The position numbers and the translations under genes are program-made. Positions 28,752-32,615 of a DNA stretch of 32,615 nucleotides are shown here, one piece after another. Origin of the DNA: DYGT01 sp964607795 (lineage in GTDB: Bacteria > Patescibacteriota > Microgenomatia > UBA8517); contig CAZSLA010000007.1 in assembly GCA_964607795.1 (NCBI GenBank), positions 1-32,615 of the forward strand, read 5' to 3'. The stretch's first letter is position 1, and each line of letters opens with the position of its first letter. The notes below the pieces were generated by a model. The model worked only from the letters and a program-made list of their open reading frames with translations, ran no database searches and had not been told where the DNA came from.

Positions 28752-30053
28752 TTACTTTTGTCCTTGGATTTGAAGTTCTTGGCTTTTGTAGGCAAGTTCC
28801 ATTTCAATAGAGCTTAGGCGATTGTATTTGCTCACCCTTTCGCCGCGTGAAGGCGCGCCGAATTTAACATAATCCGCCCCCACCCCGGCGGCAAAATCGG
28901 CAATGAAGGTGTCGTTGGTTTCGCCCGAGCGGTGGCTGACGATAATTTTCCACTTGGCATCAAGTGAGTGCTTGATGACATCAATGGTTTCGATAATGGT
29001 GCCGATCTGGTTGGGCTTGACCAGGATGGCATTACAGGCATTGGTTTGGATAGCTTTTTCCAGGCGTTTAATGTTGGTTACCAAAAGATCATCCCCCACA
29101 ATTGTTACCTGCTGGCCCATCTCGGCGGTTAGCTGGTTCCAGCCATCCCAGGCATCTTCGTATAAAGGGTCTTCCAGAACGGCCATGTGGTAGAGGTTGT
29201 TTAATTCCTTGTAATAGGCAATGAGGCTTGCCTCATTCATGGGCGCGGATTTGTCGCGGATTTTGTAGACACCACTTTCGTAAAAGGTGGTGGCGGCTAC
29301 ATCCAGACCCAAAAAGACGTCTCGGCCGATTTGGTAATTTGTCTGGCGGATGGCCTCGACCAGGATCTCCAAAGCATCGGCGTTGGTAAACAAATTCGGC
29401 GCATAGCCGCCTTCATCACCCACGGAGTGAATGGCACCTCTTCTTGCAAGATTTTGGCCGATCATCATATAAATTTCAGAGCCGAGCCGCAGGCCATCGA
29501 CAAAGTTTTTGCTTGATGCAGGGATAACAAAAAATTCCTGAAAATCTAAGTTTCCCGCGCCATGCAGCCCGCCGTTTATCATGTTAAATAAGGGGGTGGG
29601 TGCGTGCACATGAGCTTGGATGCCTTTAGTTGTCGCGATTTCATAAATCCATTGGTACAGGGGCTTATTTTGGGTGATAGCCGCGGCCTTGCAAATGGCT
29701 CCGGAAACAGCGAGTATCGAGTTGGCCCCCAGGCGGGATTTATTTTCCGTGCCATCCATTTGTTTCATTTTGTTATCGATTTCTTCCTGGCGCGTGGGGT
29801 CCAGGTTGGCCATAACCAGGTTGGGCCCGATTACCTGGTTGATGTTATTGACCGCCTTAAGGACCCCCTTGCCGCGATAGCGGTTTTCATCGTGGTCCCT
29901 GAGTTCCAAAGCCTCGTGTATGCCCGTGGATGCACCCGAAGGCACGGAAAATACTGAAACCACGCCATTATCAAGCATTACCGCAGCCTCCACAGTGGGT
30001 GTGCTTCTCGAGTCCAGGATTTCTCTTGCCCAAATGCGTTTGATAATAGCCAT
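28752..30053 (-). CDS. eno: Enolase
   Basis: Interconverts 2-phosphoglycerate and phosphoenolpyruvate. From the ATG at 30053 the 433 residues begin IIKRIWAREILDSRSTPTVEA. Catalytic and metal-binding parts seen: GLDVAATTFYE (metal Asp), LEDPLYEDAWDGW (metal Glu), VGDDLLVTN (metal Asp), ILVKPNQIGT (catalytic Lys), SHRSGETND (His) and FGAPSRGERVSKYNRL. Length is normal. The frame opens to 30143, but that stretch lies inside ppsA and 30053 matches the family start. The start shares one base with the ppsA stop (TAATG), so the two are co-translated. Together with PEP synthase it handles PEP. Confidence 0.97.
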   Translation of the reverse strand: MAIIKRIWAREILDSRSTPTVEAAVMLDNGVVSVFSVPSGASTGIHEALELRDHDENRYRGKGVLKAVNNINQVIGPNLVMANLDPTRQEEIDNKMKQMDGTENKSRLGANSILAVSGAICKAAAITQNKPLYQWIYEIATTKGIQAHVHAPTPLFNMINGGLHGAGNLDFQEFFVIPASSKNFVDGLRLGSEIYMMIGQNLARRGAIHSVGDEGGYAPNLFTNADALEILVEAIRQTNYQIGRDVFLGLDVAATTFYESGVYKIRDKSAPMNEASLIAYYKELNNLYHMAVLEDPLYEDAWDGWNQLTAEMGQQVTIVGDDLLVTNIKRLEKAIQTNACNAILVKPNQIGTIIETIDVIKHSLDAKWKIIVSHRSGETNDTFIADFAAGVGADYVKFGAPSRGERVSKYNRLSSIEMELAYKSQELQIQGQK

Positions 30054-32329
30054 TATGAGATCAGCTCCTTTTCTGTATCCGCAATCACCTGGCGGACGCG
30101 GTAAATGGCATCCGGGTTGACCGAGATGCTCGTGGTTCCCCATTTCACAAGGTCTTGCACAAGATCGTCATAGCTTGAGGGTGCTTGGCCGCAGATTGAG
30201 GAAGTAATGCCGTATTTATTGCAAGTTTTAATGGTCCGCCTAAGGGCCCAGCGCACCACCTTTGAGCGCTCATCAAAAGCTTCGGCAACTTCGGAATTAT
30301 CGCGGTCGGTGCCTAAAAGAAGCATGGTTAGGTCATTACTGCCAATGGACACGCCATCAATGCCTACCTCGATAAAATCTTTTAATTGAATTACATTAAC
30401 CGGAAGTTCCACCATCATCCAGAGCTTAAAAGTGGTGGTGCCAAACAGACCTTCAGCTGCAATCAAGCGCCTGATTTGGGCCAATTCCTGGGGTGAGCGC
30501 ACAAACGGAATCATAAGCCAGAGGTTTTTATAAGTTTCGCGCACGCGTCTAATGGCCTGGATCTCAAGGTTAAAGACATCCGGGTCTCGCGCGTAGCGGT
30601 AGGCGCCGCGAAAACCCATCAGCGGGTTGGGTTCCTCCGGCTCCCATTTTTCCCCACCAGGCAGGGCCCGATATTCGTTGGTTTTAAAATCCGTGGCTCT
30701 GTAGACAACCGGCCTGGGGTTAAAGTGTTTGCAAAACTCATTTAAATTGTCTGTCAGTTTGTCAATAAACTGATCCTGTTTTTTTTGCTTGATGGCTTCC
30801 TTGGGGTGAATACCGATATTGGCGATCATAAATTCGGCGCGCAATAGGCCCACTCCATCGACATATTCTTTGGCAATTTCTTTAGCCCGCTCGGGCTCGG
30901 CCAGGTTAACATAAAGATTGGTAGCAGTTCTCACGCGCCTTTTAACTTCCTCATTTTTAGGCTTCTTTATTGTCTCAAGCTTTATCTTGCCCCCCAGATA
31001 AACTACACCTTTGGAGCCATCAACCGTGATCACAATATCTTCTTTTAGCTTTTTTGTGGCTTCTTTGGTACCGACGATGCAGGGCACCCCAAGTTCGCGG
31101 GAAACAATGGCCGCATGCGAGGTAAGCCCACCCTCGTCCGTGACAATGGCCGTGGCCTTTTTCATGGCAGGCACGTAATCCGGGCTGGTCATGGGAGCCA
31201 CCAAAATATCACCCTCGCGCACTTTGTTAATTTCCTTGGGTGATTTGAGAATGCGCACTGTGCCTGTACCGATTCCCGGGCTGGCCGCCGCGCCTTTGAT
31301 AACGGGTGTGGTGGCCACTTTGATTTCCCCGTCTTTAAGCTCGCGCGTGCGTTTATCTGTGCTTTCGATGGTTGTGATGGGCCTTGACTGGACAATATAA
31401 AGCTTGTTACCTTCCTTGGCCCATTCTATATCCTGGGGATAATAATAATGCTCCTGCAAACGGGCCGCAAGCTTGGCTAAAGCAATGATTTCGCGGTCAT
31501 TGATTTTTTGCAGGTCGCGCTTATTTTTGGGGACATCCGTTTCCAGGGTTTTGGTGCCTTTTTTGATAAGCTGAATCCCTTGATCGGAAATTTCTTTGCT
31601 AAGAATTGCAAAGGTGTCTTTTTGTACGGCATAGGTATCCGGAATGACCGAGCCCTGGACGATCATCTCCCCCAGGCCCCAGACGGACTCTATAATGATC
31701 CTATCTTTGTCATTGGTCACCGGGTCAATGGAAAACATCACACCCGAAACATCGGACTGGATCATCTTTTGCACAATCACCGAAATTTTGACTTTTTCGT
31801 GATCGATCTTGTTTTCTTCGCGGTAAAAAATGGCTCTGGCAGTAAACAAGGACGCCCAACAGCCCTTGACGGCTTCGAGCAAATTGGCATCGCCCTTGAT
31901 ATTTAAAAATGTAGCCTGCTGGCCGGCAAATGAGGCTCCGGGCAAATCCTCGGCCGTGGCCGAGGAGCGCACAGCCATGAGCGAACGCCTGAATTTACCC
32001 GACATTTTTTTGTATGCTTTGATGGTTTCGCGAGCCACTTCATCTGGCACCCTGGATTTCATCACTAGGCGTTCAATTTGCTTGGAGGAAGTTTCCAACT
32101 CCACGGGGTTATGACGGTCGGTGTTTTTGAGGATTTCGTTGATTCGCGCCTGGAGATTGTTTTCCTCTAAAAATAAATCATAAGCAGCAACGGTAAGCGC
32201 AAAGCCATTGGGCACGGGAAAGCCGGCTTTGACCATTTCACCCAGGTTTGCGGTTTTGCCGCCCACAATCGGCACATCGTCTTTGTTTATTTCCTTAAAA
32301 AAGGCAACCAGAGGTTTTTGAGCAGTCAT
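30053..32329 (-). CDS. ppsA: Phosphoenolpyruvate synthase (pyruvate, water dikinase)
   Basis: Makes PEP from pyruvate, ATP and water, so it feeds gluconeogenesis (or runs backward to make ATP). Seen in 758 residues: ATP-grasp start IVGGKTANLGEMVKAGFPVPNGFALT, AVRSSATAEDLPGASFAGQQ, SVIVQKMIQSDVSGVMFSIDP; the swivelling phospho-His domain GGLTSHAAIVSRELGVPCIVG; the C-terminal PEP-binding barrel with GLLRAEFMI, VSIGSNDLTMLLLGTDRD and SSICGQAPS (catalytic Cys). The frame also opens with a GTG at 32338; the ATG at 32329 is preferred because a promoter -10 ends seven bases before it. Upstream lies the sugar isomerase and downstream enolase. Confidence 0.96.
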   Translation of the reverse strand: MTAQKPLVAFFKEINKDDVPIVGGKTANLGEMVKAGFPVPNGFALTVAAYDLFLEENNLQARINEILKNTDRHNPVELETSSKQIERLVMKSRVPDEVARETIKAYKKMSGKFRRSLMAVRSSATAEDLPGASFAGQQATFLNIKGDANLLEAVKGCWASLFTARAIFYREENKIDHEKVKISVIVQKMIQSDVSGVMFSIDPVTNDKDRIIIESVWGLGEMIVQGSVIPDTYAVQKDTFAILSKEISDQGIQLIKKGTKTLETDVPKNKRDLQKINDREIIALAKLAARLQEHYYYPQDIEWAKEGNKLYIVQSRPITTIESTDKRTRELKDGEIKVATTPVIKGAAASPGIGTGTVRILKSPKEINKVREGDILVAPMTSPDYVPAMKKATAIVTDEGGLTSHAAIVSRELGVPCIVGTKEATKKLKEDIVITVDGSKGVVYLGGKIKLETIKKPKNEEVKRRVRTATNLYVNLAEPERAKEIAKEYVDGVGLLRAEFMIANIGIHPKEAIKQKKQDQFIDKLTDNLNEFCKHFNPRPVVYRATDFKTNEYRALPGGEKWEPEEPNPLMGFRGAYRYARDPDVFNLEIQAIRRVRETYKNLWLMIPFVRSPQELAQIRRLIAAEGLFGTTTFKLWMMVELPVNVIQLKDFIEVGIDGVSIGSNDLTMLLLGTDRDNSEVAEAFDERSKVVRWALRRTIKTCNKYGITSSICGQAPSSYDDLVQDLVKWGTTSISVNPDAIYRVRQVIADTEKELIS

Positions 32330-32336
32330 CTTTACC

Positions 32337-32366
32337 ACTATAGCGGTTAATCAGCATTATTTGCAA
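32337..32366 (-). promoter_or_regulatory. Leaderless promoter of ppsA
   Basis: Minus strand: TTGCAA (32361-32366), 18 bases, TATAGT (32337-32342), seven bases, ATG at 32329. It overlaps the last codons of the isomerase gene. Confidence 0.5.
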
Positions 32367-32615
32367 GGCTCTTTTTAAAATAGTCCACCCAGGGGATTGA
32401 ATTCGGATCCTCGTTGTACAAATGCGCCAAATAAAATTGCACATAAGAAGAAAGAGCCAGGATTTCCAAAGCCTGCGCTAGGCGTGAAGTGGCCTGCACA
32501 TGATATACCAAAGTTTCAATTTCCTGCTTATTTACCACGTCTATGGTCAGGGGGTAACGCCTTTGCACCTGGGGAAAATATAAATCGGAAACAAAAAAGA
32601 TAAAAAGCATAAGTT
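32347..32615 (-). CDS. Bifunctional phosphoglucose/phosphomannose isomerase, C-terminal part (runs off right edge)
   Basis: The last 89 codons of a gene entering from the right. YFPQVQRRYPLTIDVVNKQ followed by HVQATSRLAQALEILALSSYVQFYLAHLYNEDPNSIPWVDYFKKSL matches the C-terminal domain of the archaeal/CPR-type bifunctional phosphoglucose/phosphomannose isomerase. That enzyme converts glucose-6-P or mannose-6-P to fructose-6-P. The apparent ATG at 32610 is internal, since the frame stays open to 32615. It ends 17 bases before ppsA. With enolase and PEP synthase it forms a central carbon operon. Confidence 0.75.
   Translation of the reverse strand, partial: LMLFIFFVSDLYFPQVQRRYPLTIDVVNKQEIETLVYHVQATSRLAQALEILALSSYVQFYLAHLYNEDPNSIPWVDYFKKSLANNAD

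Noticed and set aside
1..32615. CRISPR arrays, rRNA, insertion sequences or prophage genes
   Set aside because: No regularly spaced repeats, rRNA cores, transposase motifs or phage structural genes were seen on reading.

Overview
The window looks like part of a small-genome bacterium of the Candidate Phyla Radiation (Patescibacteria). The reasons are many small single-domain or trimmed versions of universal genes (a UvrC without its C-terminal HhH domain, a 545-residue alpha-glucan phosphorylase, a 70-residue SecG), very tight gene packing, and a set of housekeeping genes with no recognisable phage or IS element. UGA, UAG and UAA all end conserved genes (tgt, uvrC, ppsA), so the standard bacterial code applies and the UGA-recoding CPR lineages are unlikely. 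Family-level placement cannot be made from the sequence alone.

Left part (about 1-10,500) is AT-rich to the eye and reads as an accessory island. It mixes intact genes of narrow distribution with at least six damaged ones. Damaged: a gene with an early in-frame amber codon (670-1716); a mosaic of three truncated genes in 900 bp (2909-3774: an unknown C-terminus, a DUF5655-like middle and a histidine-phosphatase N-terminus); a second histidine phosphatase with an internal loss (9378-9831); and a histone-deacetylase-like C-terminus (10045-10515). Intact: a compact minus-strand run of an adenylate-kinase-like enzyme, a GT-A glycosyltransferase-like protein, a GT4 glycosyltransferase, a nucleotidyltransferase-like protein, a sulfotransferase-like P-loop protein, and a fusion of a DUF84/YjjX-type NTPase with a NUDIX hydrolase. 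This run is the best candidate for an undescribed pathway, possibly making or decorating a surface or secreted glycan.

Middle part (10,500-19,250) holds a small membrane protein followed by an ABC exporter with a non-canonical signature motif, a coiled-coil protein, a CarD-like regulator, a tRNA-guanine transglycosylase with an altered base pocket, a short charged protein, and an alpha-glucan phosphorylase. Then comes a minus-strand export operon: secG, a membrane-anchored peptide-binding protein, and an exported cyclophilin whose signal anchor and catalytic domain are separated by a one-base shift in a run of eight A. A YvlD-like membrane protein follows.

Right part (19,278-32,615) holds the complete nucleotide-excision-repair set as one overlapping minus-strand series, uvrB-uvrA-(exported transglutaminase-like protein)-uvrC, with lexA divergent from uvrB. 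A DedA membrane protein follows lexA. The window ends with a sugar/C3 operon: the C-terminus of a phosphoglucose/phosphomannose isomerase, PEP synthase and enolase.

A signal running through the whole window is that most first-in-transcript genes have a TATAAT-like hexamer ending 5-8 (often exactly 6) bases before the start codon and no Shine-Dalgarno. This predicts leaderless mRNAs. Some operon-internal genes instead have Shine-Dalgarno sequences or stop/start overlaps.
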